Assembly (NCBI GenBank): GCA_949318235.1
Contig: OX439134.1
Location: forward strand, 24,748,662-24,812,661
Reading direction: 5' to 3'
From: Ecdyonurus torrentis
Taxonomy: Eukaryota; Arthropoda; Insecta; Ephemeroptera; Heptageniidae
Length of the DNA stretch: 64,000 nucleotides
Made by a program: the position numbers and the translations under genes. Below are positions 38,168 through 51,990 of the stretch, piece by piece. The notes under the pieces were generated by a model. That model was not told where the DNA came from and did no database searches. It saw nothing but the letters and a program-made list of their open reading frames with translations. How positions within the stretch are numbered: position 1 is the first letter of the stretch; every line of letters starts with the position of its first letter.

Positions 38168-38469
38168 ACTGAAATCCTTGTACAGTACACAGTTTCACAA
38201 TGTTTTAAGTATTATGAAACTAACGGTTATGACACCACTAAACGTTAACAATGTAACGTTAAAAGCGGAAAAGACGTCACAACCATTAGAATCACGATGA
38301 AATAAACGTTAAAATACAGTGTTTACATTTGGATCTAATAACGTTTGTGACGTCACTTCTGTTTCTGTTGTTAGTATTTCAACGCTTAGTGACGTCATAA
38401 CCGTTAATTGTACAATACTGAAACATTATGAAACTTTGTATAACTTTTCAACACTGATTTTTTATAGTG
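38168..38469. mobile_element. foldback repeat rich in TAACGTT and GTGACGTCA
   Basis: Inverted arms: AACGGTTATGACACCACTAAACGTT (in part, about 38220) pairs with AACGCTTAGTGACGTCATAACCGTT (about 38380), and TTTCACAATGTTT with AAACATTATGAAA outside them. Three GACGTCAC-type motifs (38274, 38348, 38389). Ends are approximate. Confidence 0.5.
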
Positions 38470-39245
38470 TACATAATCATTACAACTATTAGAAAAAAAA
38501 TCTTTCGTAAAATACGATACAAAAATGTCTCCTAAAAGACGTAATAAATTATAATACAAGGACATTATATAAACGTGACAGTGATATTTCCATTATAATA
38601 CCTTCTTTTTTTTTCCCACCCACTTACACGAGCGAAAATTCTTGTTCTCTCTTCTGAGACTTTTTTTTTTAAACGAAGTTTCTGAAGTTAAAATTGTTAT
38701 TTAAATGATGACGTTAAAAACTTTGTTGCAAATAGTTTTCCAATAGTTGATTTTTTTTCTATACATCTTCTCTTGATCAACTTTTTTTATGTCGTATCTT
38801 AAGGGATTTGTTCGAATTTCGATAAAGAAAAAAAAATGTTGCCACTTTCCGTTAATTGGAAATTTGAAAGATTTTTTTTTTTTATTCATTTCACTTTTAA
38901 GTACAAAGGGGAAAACTTTAGAAAAATATTTTGGTCGTTATTATTATTATTTTTGAAAATGGCTTAAGATTTTTTTTTTTTTTTTAAGTGTGTGGGCTAA
39001 TTAATTTAAGTTTTCAGTACAATGAAGATAAAGTAGAATTGAGATAAAAATCTGTGATGAAATTTCATATATTTATATTTTGTTCATAAAAATATGTATG
39101 CAATATTAATTTCATCGTTGTATCATATTTTTCTGCTGCTAATTCAAGGTATATATGATTTAGTAAGTGACCGGCTGATATATCACAATCTGAACAGTCG
39201 AGAAATATAAAATTAACATAAAATATAAGATGATATGTTACTTAA
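38470..39245. other. AT-rich spacer, no gene seen
   Basis: T- and A-runs (38660-38670, 38870-38883, 38969-38985) and no recognisable coding sequence. Confidence 0.5.
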
Positions 39246-39292
39246 AGGAATAGACTAGAAGAAAACATAAGCATTTATATCACAAAGCACCC
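39246..39292 (-). mobile_element. TTAA-flanked 335-bp MITE family, terminal fragment
   Basis: TTAA followed by AGGAATAGACTAGAAGAAAA and CATAAGCATTTATATCACAAA, the family's right end in reverse, then unrelated sequence. A broken copy. Confidence 0.7.
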
Positions 39293-39624
39293 ACATTAAA
39301 GATAACACGTAAATATGAAAATTCAATTTTAGTGCCTACTTTTGATTAAAATTAGTATACTTTTTTTCATTAAAAATAATATTTAAACTAGTTTTGGAAC
39401 AAATATTAACATTTTTGGAAATTCATTTAATTTTATTTTAAAATTAGAGTATTCGTTTTGCTGGATATAAAGAACTTAGAAAGAATTATTGTGAAAATAA
39501 AGTTTATGGGTTAATAGGTACAGAATTTTGACTATTTTTGCACCAAGTCGGTCACCTTCATCGATAATGTATTGAAAAATATATATGATATATATATTTT
39601 TCACTACATTAACATTAATAAGTT

Positions 39625-39630
<6 letters not shown>

Positions 39631-39682
<52 letters not shown>
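39631..39682. repeat. (TA)n microsatellite within a GTTAACAATAT inverted pair
   Basis: A TA tract bounded by GTTAACAATATA on the left and ATATTGTTAAC on the right. Confidence 0.9.
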
Positions 39683-39686
<4 letters not shown>

Positions 39687-39697
39687 TGTTAACTTAA

Positions 39698-39994
39698 AGG
39701 CTTACAACAAAAAATATGTGTAACATATCCTAACATACCTGAATATCAACGTTGATTTGGCCTGAGTCATTGATTTCTAATTTATTTTCCATTCACAAAA
39801 TGGCAGCTGCGGGTGTGTGACGTCACAGTTCACTAGTCCACTCGAGGAAACAGGTGATCTGTGACGTCAAAAACCCGCAGCTTCCATTTTGTGTGGAAAA
39901 TAAATTAGAAAATAATGACTCCGGCCAAATTAACTTTGATATTTAGTAATGTTAGGATATTATACATGTTTTTTGTTCAAAGTGTTCTACGCCT
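39698..39994. mobile_element. TTAA-flanked foldback MITE (AGGCGTAGAAC family)
   Basis: TTAA at 39694-39697 and 39995-39998. Left end AGGCTTACAACAAAAAATATG; right end, inverted, AGGCGTAGAACACTTTGAAC. Inner arms AAAATGGCAGCTGCGGGTGT / AACCCGCAGCTTCCATTTT surround two GTGACGTCA motifs. A half copy lies at 45724-45875. Confidence 0.7.
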
Positions 39995-39999
39995 TTAAT

Positions 40000-40853
40000 T
40001 TTTTTTGTATAGTCTTCAAGTCTTCAAAAAAGTATGTCAACGGACAGACTGGATTCTATTTCTCCAATGTAGTAACAAGTATCAGCATTTCATCACTATT
40101 AAACAAGTTTTGCATGGAGAACATAGACAGTTATTAAAGTATGTATAAGTAAAAAAAACAAGAAAAAAAAACTCGTAGCTGGTTATCTGTCAATTTTTAT
40201 CACACACGTACAAAATCAATATAAACTACAATTCATGGGTATCTATAAATACGATGCACTTTTAATTCCCATGTGCATCAGCTTTTATTTTATTTATTAT
40301 ATTTTTTATTTGAGTAAAAAAATAAAAATAGCAAAAGAATATCTGACTTGTCAAATTTACACTACTTTGGTGATTTCCCAAAAGTACGATAAATTAATGC
40401 TATGTTTTGTCCAGTATGTGTTTCTGTGATGTGGAATAAACAATGCAATTTTTATATCTGTCGCTTATACAGCACGCAATACAAACCAAGTTAAAACTGA
40501 ATAATTGTTTGCACGTAGCGCACTTTGTGTTCGTTTTAAAAAAATCTTTGGATTAAATTTACAATAAAAGTATGGACAAATTCAGGCTTAAAATGTTATA
40601 TATTATATTGTATAAGTGAAATATTACTGGCTGCTCGGAATAATGTATTTTTTAGTAACGTAATAACGTAGAGATTTTCACTGTATCACTGTATTTTTCT
40701 AGTTAGGAAAAAAAAAAGTGCAACCTGAAAATTTCGGAAGTTTTTATTTAATTCGTAAATCTCATGGGTAGTTTTTAGACTTTTTAGCGTTCAAAATACA
40801 AAATTTATTTATTTTTTTCTTTCCTTCAATCGTATACAATATAGGGTGGTTTC
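40000..40853. other. AT-rich spacer, no gene seen
   Basis: Short open frames at 39949-40137 and 40235-40429 have the composition of AT background and no recognised domain. Confidence 0.5.
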
Positions 40854-41146
40854 ATTCATGTTAAAGTCGACGTTATAAGTGAGTACTAAACAACATTGGC
40901 TGGTATAGGAAAATGGCACATTTTGCCAGTTTAAAAATGCTTCGCAATTTTTTGGAGAGCATTGATGCTGTTAACAGGTTGAATTAGTTCTTCAAGTATG
41001 CAAGAAAAATAATAATGACAAAAAAATAGCTAATTTTGCAAAGAAAATATCCAAAAACTAGATTTGTTTTAAGCTGAGCAATGTTATTCATTGCTCAAGA
41101 AGAGCATCGAAAATCACTCAGAATGACGTCATGCGTATACACACCC
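40854..41146 (-). mobile_element. GGGTG-family MITE, copy 2
   Basis: TA on both sides (40852-40853, 41147-41148). Read in reverse it begins GGGTGTGTATACGCATGACG and ends AACATGAATGAAACCACCC. Shares CATTGCTCAGC, GCATCAATGCTCTCC and TTTTAAACTGGCAAAATG with copy 1. Confidence 0.7.
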
Positions 41147-41290
41147 TATACAATATACATCGTATTTGTCAAGGTTAATTAACAGACAGAAAAAGTCAAA
41201 ACACTTACATACTATGCACAATTGGTGCTACTTTTACATTAACATTTATTTTATTAGTTTATTTTATTAAACTATACTTTATGCTCATAT

Positions 41291-41572
41291 AAGGTTATTG
41301 CCATTATATAAAAGTCGACGCCATATGTGAGAACTAAATATGATTGGCTGGTATGGGAAAATAATACATTTTACCAGTTGAATAAATATTTTTAAGAGGA
41401 TTGATGGTATAATAACAGGTTAAATTATGTTTTCAAGTATGCAAGAATAATAATAAACTAATTTTCCAAAGAAAATAGCACAAGAACACGTTTATCCTAT
41501 GCTGAGCAATGTTATTCATTGTCCCAGTAAGGCATCCAAGCGCATTCGTTATGACGTCATGCGCATACGCTC
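41291..41572 (-). mobile_element. GGGTG-family MITE, copy 3
   Basis: Homologous to copy 2 along its length (AAAGTCGACGCCATATGTGAG, GATTGGCTGGTATGGGAAAA, TATGACGTCATGCGCATACG), with decayed ends (AGGTT..., ...CGCTC). It sits 145 bp from copy 2 in the same orientation. Confidence 0.65.
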
Positions 41573-41649
41573 TATAACACAATAAAACTTTGCTGGGTTT
41601 TTATGTTTACTGCTTTATTATGTGATGAAATAAAAGTAAATTGCATAGG

Positions 41650-41685
<36 letters not shown>

Positions 41686-41904
41686 TTAAAAGAAAAGTAA
41701 ACGGCATATTTGAACCGACGCAATTAAAGTTTTAGTCTTTTCTTTCAATGGTGTAACACGTATTATTGTGATAAGATATTTTAAACATTTTATCTATCAT
41801 ACAAACATTTGTTCTAAATTTTCAATAGAATTCTGACGAGAAAAACAACTTAAATTCAAATGAGAAATTTAAATTTTAAAACAATACATAAATACTTCTG
41901 ACTT

Positions 41905-41943
<39 letters not shown>

Positions 41944-42635
41944 GCTCGTATACATGATTCTAGCCAAGAATTACAACATTACATGACCTACCCACGTTTT
42001 TTCAGTGTATCAAAATAGCTATTTCAAACATAATATACGGCTAGAAGAAAACTTTATTTTTAACATAACTCTAACTATACTTTAAACCAGCATTGCAGAC
42101 ATTGTACATTTTTTGTGTGGGTGTGGGTAGAGCACATTAAAATTACGTAACCATTTAAGTTCTCTCTTGAAAAGTAATTTGGACAATGCGTATTATGTAT
42201 AACGTTCCTGAGATTTTTCTATTGCAATTTTAACTAGATTTTCACTTATATAAAACTTTCTATGCGCAAAATATTTGCGCAAAATATTTAAACAATTCAC
42301 AAATTAAGGTAATTGTTACAAAGTTATAGATAAGGTTATGTATAATTAATTTAATGTTTTTATTTTTTTTTTTTTTTTTTTTCAAAGGTTGAAACTCAAC
42401 ATATGTTAATAATATACTGGTTTTGATTTTATGTTATTTGCAGAATTTTTAGATATTTCGAGCAAAACGTTTAATTATAATTGTCTTTATTCAAAAACAA
42501 AAAGAATAATTTATTAATATACAAGATTTGATTACTTTTATTCTTATTGTAAATTCTAAAATGCTCTTTTCTCAAGTTTTTTTGTTTCTGACATTTATTT
42601 ACAATTACTTGAAAGGTCAATGTTTGTTTATTTTC

Positions 42636-42667
<32 letters not shown>

Positions 42668-42770
42668 CATTACCTTGAAAACGTTTTCTAATTGTTAATA
42701 CAGTAATACATAGATAAAAAAAGGCATTCCTGTAATTTATACTATAATTAAATGCTTTTAAAACGGAATT

Positions 42771-42848
<78 letters not shown>

Positions 42849-42876
42849 CGGAGAGAGAATTGAAAAGTACGATAAT
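41573..42876. other. AT-rich spacer with simple repeats
   Basis: T-runs at 41652-41684 and 42363-42382, (CT)n at 41907-41935, A-run at 42637-42664, (AT)n at 42775-42846. No gene seen. Confidence 0.6.
42775..42846. repeat. (TA)n microsatellite
   Basis: Pure TA tract of about 35 units directly before the palindromic MITE copy C. Confidence 0.95.
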
Positions 42877-43150
42877 CACTCTAAAAAATGATGCATTACT
42901 TTAGTTAAGAATCCTAACTTATTCAAGTTATCACGAGTAGCTAAAATAATGCATTTTAGCAAATTATCAACAATAACTATTTTAACTTAAAATACATTAT
43001 AAAAAACTTAAAGCAACTTAAATTAGCTATTTTTAATAATTTGCTAAAATACATTATTTTAGCTACTCATAATAACTTAAAAGTGATTACTGATTATCTT
43101 AAATAAGTTAGGATTCGCGTAACTAAAGTGATGCACCAATTTTTAGAGCG
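42877..43150. mobile_element. CACTCTAAAAA palindromic MITE, copy C
   Basis: CACTCTAAAAAATGATGCAT at the left; GATGCACCAATTTTTAGAGC at the right, inverted. The interior GCATTTTAGCAAATTATCAA pairs with TTGATAAT...-type sequence. The right end is mutated and the flanking TA is not clear. Confidence 0.65.
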
Positions 43151-43336
43151 GAAGTAAATTTTTACTAAAGTTTATCTATTGCTTTAAACATTATAAGAAA
43201 TTAAGAAGAAGAAGGGGGAAAAAAGCAGAGTATTTATATATAAAAATAGTCTAGTTTTCTCAATTTTACAAGTTTTTCTTTTTAATTTCTATATAAATAA
43301 TTTATAGAATACTAATTTTTTAACTTTGTGTTTCAG

Positions 43337-43447
43337 AAGCTACCTATGTGGACGGAGGACGGTGATACTTGGGACTTGGACAAATGTGGACTTGGGGTTG
43401 ACGGACAGACAGGAACTCTAACATCATTGAATGAGAAGATCAACTAA
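43337..43447 (+). CDS. terminal coding exon, unknown protein
   Basis: A strong acceptor (TTTGTGTTTCAG, ending 43336) opens directly into a frame of 36 residues and TAA at 43445-43447: it reads KLPMWTEDGDTWDLDKCGLG then VDGQTGTLTSLNEKIN. GC is near 47% against about 25% around it, and codon use is balanced, so this looks like a conserved host exon. The 3'UTR is AT-rich, with ATAAATTAAA-type signals (about 43726). Acidic, tryptophan-containing and soluble in character; family not recognised. No upstream exon of the same gene could be identified in the window, so its intron probably runs several kilobases to the left. Confidence 0.6.
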   Translation, partial: KLPMWTEDGDTWDLDKCGLGVDGQTGTLTSLNEKIN

Positions 43448-44055
43448 GGAGTGCAGTGAGAGTGACTTTCATACAATGACAACCGTTAACGTATTGATAT
43501 TATTTCTTTGACTGAATTAATTTTAAGAATTTGCATCAAGATATCTGAAACTTCAAATTTTGTTATAATAATATACTGTAATTTTTTTGTAATACATCAC
43601 CTTCAATTTTATATGATTCAAGTTTCATTTTTAACTTTTCATACTGTTTTCCTTTATTTCAATTGTAATTTTTTTTATTAATTTTATATAGTATTTTTAT
43701 CAACAATTTTTTAGAGAATATATCAAATAAATTAAAATTAAGTTATGTAAATTTTAACCATTACAAAATGTATACTTAAAAAAAGTTTGAATGTAACAAA
43801 TTTATATAAAATAATCACTGGCTTAAAATGTAGGTAAAAATATAGGTATATAGAATAAAATATAGGAAAATACATAGGAACCAGAGAAGTAAAAAAACAG
43901 GCAGCCGTAGAAATATCTTGCAGACCATAAATTTAAAAACCCTGGACAACCCTGGAAGGTCCGAGCACTACCTGCGTTCAACCAGAGATTTCAGAACCGT
44001 GGTCAACCGCAATAAACTCTTGCCGTACGGTTTTGAATTTTATGGCAGCCAAGAA

Positions 44056-44102
44056 AAACCCTGGTACCACAGGTAACTCAGTTACCTGTGGTATCAGGGT
44101 TT
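44056..44102. other. 23-bp-stem hairpin with one-base loop
   Basis: AAACCCTGGTACCACAGGTA...CT (44056-44078) is the inverse of 44080-44102 except one G/T position, with C79 between. This is almost the maximum symmetry possible and far beyond background. Neighbouring sequence repeats CCCTGG (43950, 43960). Confidence 0.85.
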
Positions 44103-44857
44103 ATAGGGCTGAAATTTTTTACAATGATATTATTATATTTTTTTTCTTAACTCTTTCATTATATTTTCCACTTTATGTGTGGTTTAGTTGTAGAAATCAG
44201 AAGGCAAAATTCTCTCTCTCTCTCTCTCTCTCTCTCCCTAACCAAATGAGAAGTAATTTAGAAGAACAAAAATTCGTTTATATAAAAGATAAACATCTTT
44301 CCACTGTGAAAGTTTAATAAAATTTTGATGCATAGATAACCATCTTAAACAAATGACCCTCTCTTACTTGATGCATACTATTCTTATTTTTTTATCTCAA
44401 ACATTTTGTTGTTTGTTTGTGGAAGATGTTTTAGGGTTACAAGAAATTATAAATGTCTTAGATCAAAATTTATACAACTACTGCATAGTATCTTGTGGTT
44501 GGGTATAAATTATTTTATGCTGCAGTGGAGAAAATGCAATGCTGATGCCAAAATTTTATCCAAATATTATAACCATGAAAAATAAACGTAAAAGTGTTTC
44601 TATGTTAACTCTTTAAAAAATAATAATAGTAATGGTGTATAATAAATTAAACTATCATTAATTTTAAAAGTAGATTAAAAAAATTAAAACAATGAAAGTA
44701 ATCAAGCCTGAATATTTAAGTTGACTTGCTGTGTTTATTTTTTATATCAAAAATAATAATAATAATAAATTATTAACAAATAAACAACCAAAAAATAAAG
44801 CTATAGGACAAATAAAACTATTACTCTGCGCTTAACAAAATGTCACACAATGGGAAG

Positions 44858-44888
<31 letters not shown>

Positions 44889-45269
44889 GAATTTTTATGA
44901 CATTAGTTTTGGAATGTACGCTCAAATACGAGTATGTTTCAAAAAGTCAGATAATTAGATAATATTTTAAAATTGGTATTGAAATTTAGGATAATATACT
45001 AAACATCAATCCCCCCTCCCCCCGCTAAGTATGTGAGTGCAATTGCAATAGATTAAAAAAAAAAAAAAAAAGTGTAATTCTATAGAGAACATAAAAAGTA
45101 TAGGCTATGCTATAAATATACATTTATTAAACAAGATATTTAAAAAAAAAAACGTGTATAATATTATGGTACTTGTTATTTCTCAATTGAGTGGTATACA
45201 TCAGTACATGCAGTCTTGGTACTAGATATTATTGTGTGCACTATATAACAATTATTCTTATTTTATTTC

Positions 45270-45380
45270 ATTAGAAATTAGAAATATTTTTATTGACCCA
45301 GGTAGTTCATAGCAACATTATACATGTTACAACAAGCATTGGTCTTGTCTAACTTTTATATAAAAAACACAATACAATAA
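45270..45380 (-). mobile_element. possible LINE 3' end
   Basis: In reverse it reads GACAAGACCAATGCTTGTTG...CTACCTGGGTCAATAAAAAT then an AT-rich tail, resembling a non-LTR 3'UTR end with a polyadenylation-like motif. Single copy here; weak call. Confidence 0.3.
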
Positions 45381-45593
45381 TAGATATACATACATAAACA
45401 TTCAATTCAGCAAAACAAATACAGAAAAAGCATAAATTAATTATTAATAATTAATTAGTTTATCTCTATAAGTTTGAGCTTGCGTTTAAACGTCAATAAT
45501 TAAGCCGAATAAAACATTAATTAGCAAAAAACTGTATTTTTGCTAGTTAAAGTAAAGTAACTAAAATTCGTTTGTTAAGTTTTAATACTGTTT

Positions 45594-45655
45594 ATAATAA
45601 TAATAATTTATTTTTATTAAGAGGCCAAAAAAGGTACATTACATACCCCCTTGCA
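45594..45655 (-). mobile_element. LINE 3' tail, family of the 57067 fragment
   Basis: In reverse it reads CCTTTTTTGGCCTCTTAATA, then AAAATAAATTATTATTATTA, matching CCTTTTGTGGCCTCTAATAA plus (TTA)n at 57110-57156. Same 3' end and TAT-type tail, opposite orientation. Confidence 0.55.
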
Positions 45656-45723
45656 TAGTCCTCTTTTTTTTTTTTTTTTTTTTTTTAACAAAAATCACTT
45701 GTCAGAGTGTTTCATAATTTCCT

Positions 45724-45875
45724 AATAAACCGGGCAAGCTGTGACGTCAGTGACCGCCAGTGTCATTTTGTGAATGGAAAATAAATTAGAAATCAATGAC
45801 TCCGGCCAAATCAACCTTGATTTTCAGGTTTGTTAGGATATTACGTAACTTTTTTGTTCAAGGTGTTCTACGCCT
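45724..45875. mobile_element. AGGCGTAGAAC-family MITE, half copy
   Basis: Matches the right half of the 39698-39994 element: AATGGAAAATAAATTAGAAA, CAATGACTCCGGCCAAATCA, and the end GGTGTTCTACGCCT followed by TTAA (45876-45879). The left half is lost. Confidence 0.65.
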
Positions 45876-46656
45876 TTAAGAACTGGTTCCCAGAACAGCT
45901 TCTCAAAAAGCGGTACTAAAGTACTGTTCAACGCTTTAAAAATAGAGGTTCTGAGCCGGTTCCGATCCTTATAATACAGACTATAAAAAAACTTACGTGA
46001 AAAGTTAAAAACAAATTATATTATTGTCTTATGCATTTATATAATTAAAGATGGCATTAACGCTAAATTTTATTCTCTCATCCAATACTAATGTATCCAA
46101 AGGAAGGACCAGATCTGATATAAGTATTCTCCTTAGGTTATCTCTTTCTTTATTATTTATATAAAATATTTCTTTGATAGCAAAACGTTGTTATATTTAT
46201 GCGTATAAACAGAAATAAATGAGACGTGTTTAAATAAGCTTATTAATTATGGTTTTTAATTAACGTAATAAATCTATACTCTTATTAGAGAGAGATATAA
46301 ATGAAAGATATTATACCTGTTGTATATATAACAAGAATATTATTTTATCTTTGTATTTTATAGTTTGAAGAGATAAATATAACAGAATGTATATTCAAGA
46401 TTTTATATTGTTTATTTATGTATATAAATTTAATGTAAAATGTTTATGACAATAGAAATAAAGTAAAATAATATACAATTTATGTGTACACAATAATTAA
46501 AATCTCTTATTAATTAAAAAAATGAAAAACAAGAATTAAGAAAAGAAATCATCAAAAGACTTTGGGAATTTTATTAGAATTTTCTTTGAACTTTTATTAG
46601 TAGGTCTTATTGGGAACCACAGATAAAAAATCTCTAAGCTGAAATGAGTTTATTGA

Positions 46657-47005
46657 TTTTTTTCCTGCTATATTGTGTTCTCGTGCTACATCTTCTTCTT
46701 AGTTCTTTCAAGACAGAAGTCTTAACGATAGGTTCAGTGGAAACCGCATACACGGGCCGTCCATGGTCTAAATAAACAGCTCGGCATTCACCATGACAGC
46801 CTAGAGAAACCGTGGAAACTCTATAGTCAGGCTGGACGGTGCAATCACATCAATCATGCACCTACTGAATGCTGTGCGTCGTCATGGAATGCATGTAAAC
46901 ATACATTGTGATCACACACTTAACGTAAGCATCCAGCAGTGGCTCGAACATGTACTCGGTCAGGAGTATATTATAGAGTTACAAGTTAGTTGCCTTCATA
47001 ACAGC
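46657..47005 (-). mobile_element. tRNA-derived SINE, copy 1
   Basis: Homologous to 58950-59335 over most of its length (ATTCACCATGACAGCCTAGA, GTGCAATCACATCAATCATG, GCGTCGTCATGGAATGCATG). Read in reverse, the head has the B-box-like GTTCGAGCC and the tail runs into an A-rich stretch. The A-box part is deleted. Confidence 0.6.
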
Positions 47006-48103
<1,098 letters not shown>

Positions 48104-48438
48104 AGCCATAGACCACATAAAACAACTTGTGCTTTTTAATGAATAAACAAGAAATGGGATATTCAAAACTGATGACAGTTTTTAACAGTAGCCCCACGAG
48201 AGAACGTGAAAATACTGCAAAGTATGCAATTTGCGTGACTATTCATGTTTCTGACGTCAGAAACATGCAAAACTTCGTAAAAAAAAAATGTTGTGCGGGC
48301 TGCATAAATCGAAATATCGTGATCACTGCTACGGAGCTAGAGTTGGGTTTTGAGACAAATTACAGTTATTTATGTAAGTGCTATCAAATGTTTTGTGATA
48401 TAAATGGTTATGTTTTCTTCTGGTCTATATATATTCCT
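48104..48438 (+). mobile_element. TTAA-flanked 335-bp MITE family, copy 4
   Basis: TTAA at 48100-48103 and 48439-48442. Starts AGCCATAGACCACATAAAAC and ends TCTATATATATTCCT (short AT insertion near the end). The open frame across it is incidental. Confidence 0.85.
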
Positions 48439-48442
48439 TTAA

Positions 48443-49408
48443 ATTATACACTTTTTGGAGTATTTATTATTTTATTGATTTGAAATAACTTAAGTAATCT
48501 TGTTTATTTATTATTTTTATCCACTTTCTTTAAATGTAATACAAGTGCTCAAAATTGAAAAATACGTCTTAAAAATCGAAGTACATAAAAAAAAGTAATC
48601 TTAACTATTCCTTTAATTTTTTTTTATCCCTATACTATTCCTTTATCAAAGAATTTAATTACAATTTTTTGTTATCTTATGAGTTGTATGTTAGTTTATC
48701 TCTTTATTATTGTGAATTCCATGGCTTTTAGCTGACATATAAGAGCATAAAGAAGATGAAAAAATAGTTTATTGATTTCGATCACGTTGTTTATGACAGT
48801 TCTGAAATAAATTGGATTAAAAACATGCCACACAAAATGTTTCATATTAAATATCTTTCATCGTAACAATTGAATATACTGACTTTCTTGCTTCTTTTCA
48901 ACTGAGTATTATCTTTTCAAAATGAACTAAAATATTAAAGAATAAATAATAATAATAATAATTTGTTTTAGGTCTAAAAGAAGAAACAGATCACGAAATG
49001 TAGTGACGTCATAATCAGATGTTCTCAACAAAGAAAAAGTATATCATCTGATGATTTTAAAGCTTTTTAATATTTGTGTGTGTAGTTTATAGAACTAACT
49101 TTAGTACATGAAAGCAATATGATATAGTGAATACATGGTAGTTCTGTAATTGGTCAATAGTATATTACATGTAAATTTTTCGTATAATATTATAACATGA
49201 TGCTTTAGAATCGTAAAATAACTGTATGAAGCAAATTATTTTGATACTATATACAAATAAAGCACAATTCATATTTACTTTTAGGTTATTATCTTGCGTA
49301 TAGTAATATAATAATGAAACAAAAGTAATGAAGCAAAAAAAAAAAAAAAAAAAAAAAAAAATATTTTTTATATATAATTAGTACCAACCTTACTATCAAT
49401 TTTTATAC

Positions 49409-49409
<1 letters not shown>
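48443..49409. other. AT-rich spacer, no gene seen
   Basis: AT background with an A-run at 49336-49360; one short TGACGTCA-containing patch at 49005. Nothing else recognised. Confidence 0.5.
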
Positions 49410-50197
<788 letters not shown>

Positions 50198-51990
50198 CGA
50201 TATATTCTTTCTCACAAACACAGGGAATAGAATATACTACATCTTTATTCATATTTTTCTTCATGTCTGGTTTTGTACGTGCTAAACTTGATTTTAATGT
50301 TTCTTTTGAAGAACAAACAATACGAAGATTGACTCCTTTACCTATACGTTGTATTTTTTCACTCAAACCTTGTATATAGGGGATGCAGATAGTTGCGTCT
50401 GGTTTCTTTTCTTCTGTTTTGTTTTTTTCTGTGCGGTTTTTATTTTTTATTTTAGCAACAACATGTAATGGATAGTCATTTTCTCTTAAAATCTCTTCTA
50501 TTTTATTAATTTCTTCATTTCTTACGTTGTTATCATTGCAGTGCGTTTTTGCCCTATGTAACAATGTAGCTGCTATACCTGTTTTTGTTGAGTGTGGATG
50601 ATTTGAGTTAAAATTCAGATATCTTCCACTGTCTGTCACTTTTCTATAGACTGAAGTTGTAATTTTGTTTTCTTTAGATCTTTTTACACGTACATCTAGG
50701 AACGGCAATTCACCTTCTTTTTCATACTCAATCGTGAATTTTATTGTCTCTGCCTGATTATTCATATGTTCTAAGAACGATTCAACTGGGGACTCATTTT
50801 GTGGCCATACTATGAAAGTATCGTCCACGTATCTTTTATATACCACTGGCTTTGGTGTATAACATTTTATCGCGTTATTTTCCAGTTTTTCAAGGTATAT
50901 ATCACTGAGAGCTGGTGATAATGGACAACCCATAGCTAAACCATTCTTCTGTTTATAAAAAGATCTATTGAATTCAAAGTATGTGTTTTTAATACATAAC
51001 GATATTAAATTCATAATAGTTGCAACACTATGTTGTGTTCTATTTTTTAATGTTTTGTCAACTTCAAGTTTTTCTCTGGTAGCTAACAAGGCTTCATCTA
51101 CTGGTACATTAGTAAATAGGCTTGTTACATCAAAACTAACCATAATATGCTTTTCTTCAATATTTCTTCCTTGAATTTCTTTAACAAAACAACTTGAATT
51201 TTTTATAAATGATGTACTACTTCCTAACAATGGATTAATAATTTTTACTAAATATTTCGCTAGCACGTGACTAGGCGAACCAATACTGCTAACAATAGGT
51301 CTAAGCGGTACTTCTTTTTTATGTATCTTTGGTAGACCATAAATATGTGGTGGTTTGCAATGACGTGGAGCTAATTGAAGACGTGTTACTTTTTTCATTT
51401 CTTTTAGCTTACATAATGCAGAATTTACATTTCTCTCTAAATTTCCAGTAGGGTTTGAATTTAAAATTTGATAATCAGAGCTGTCTACTAATTCTTTTAA
51501 CTTTTTATTATATTCTTCTTTGTTCATAACCACCGTCACATTACCTTTATCTGCTTTTCTTATTATTATGGATTTATTTGACTTAAGTTGTTGTAACGCC
51601 TCATTTTCTTCATCTGTAAGATTACTTTTTGTTTGTTTATGTTTTTCTATTGCTTGTTTTATTTTAACTCTAAATTCTTCTGCTTTCTCTGGTCCTAAAT
51701 ATACAGCGCCTACCTCAATATTTCTGATAATTTCTAACGTTGGAACTTGACTTGGAGTAACAGCATAGTTCAATCCTTTTTCAAGCACACTCTTTTGATG
51801 CAAGGTCATCACAACATCAGACAAGTTTACTACATGCTTACACACTTTTTCTACCTCCTCTGCATGAATTTTTGTCTTTTTGTTTGACAATGCACAAACA
51901 TGTTCTTTTAGATTGAGAATTTTCTTTTGGTGCGTTTTTATCTGTTTTGCTCTGCATTTTTCTGCTTTTACCAGGTACCTGCTTTTACCT

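Larger units (their letters stand above)
43448..46656. other. 3'UTR region, AT-rich spacer and repeat fragments
   Basis: The first few hundred bases are the likely 3'UTR of the 43337 exon. Then come a strong hairpin (44056-44102), (CT)n at 44212-44235, T-run at 44859-44885, two LINE 3'-end-like pieces (45270-45380, 45594-45655) and a half MITE (45724-45875). No further gene seen. Confidence 0.5.

Noticed and set aside
48127..48483. 118-residue ORF
   Set aside because: Lies across a TTAA MITE copy; other copies of the family do not keep the frame.
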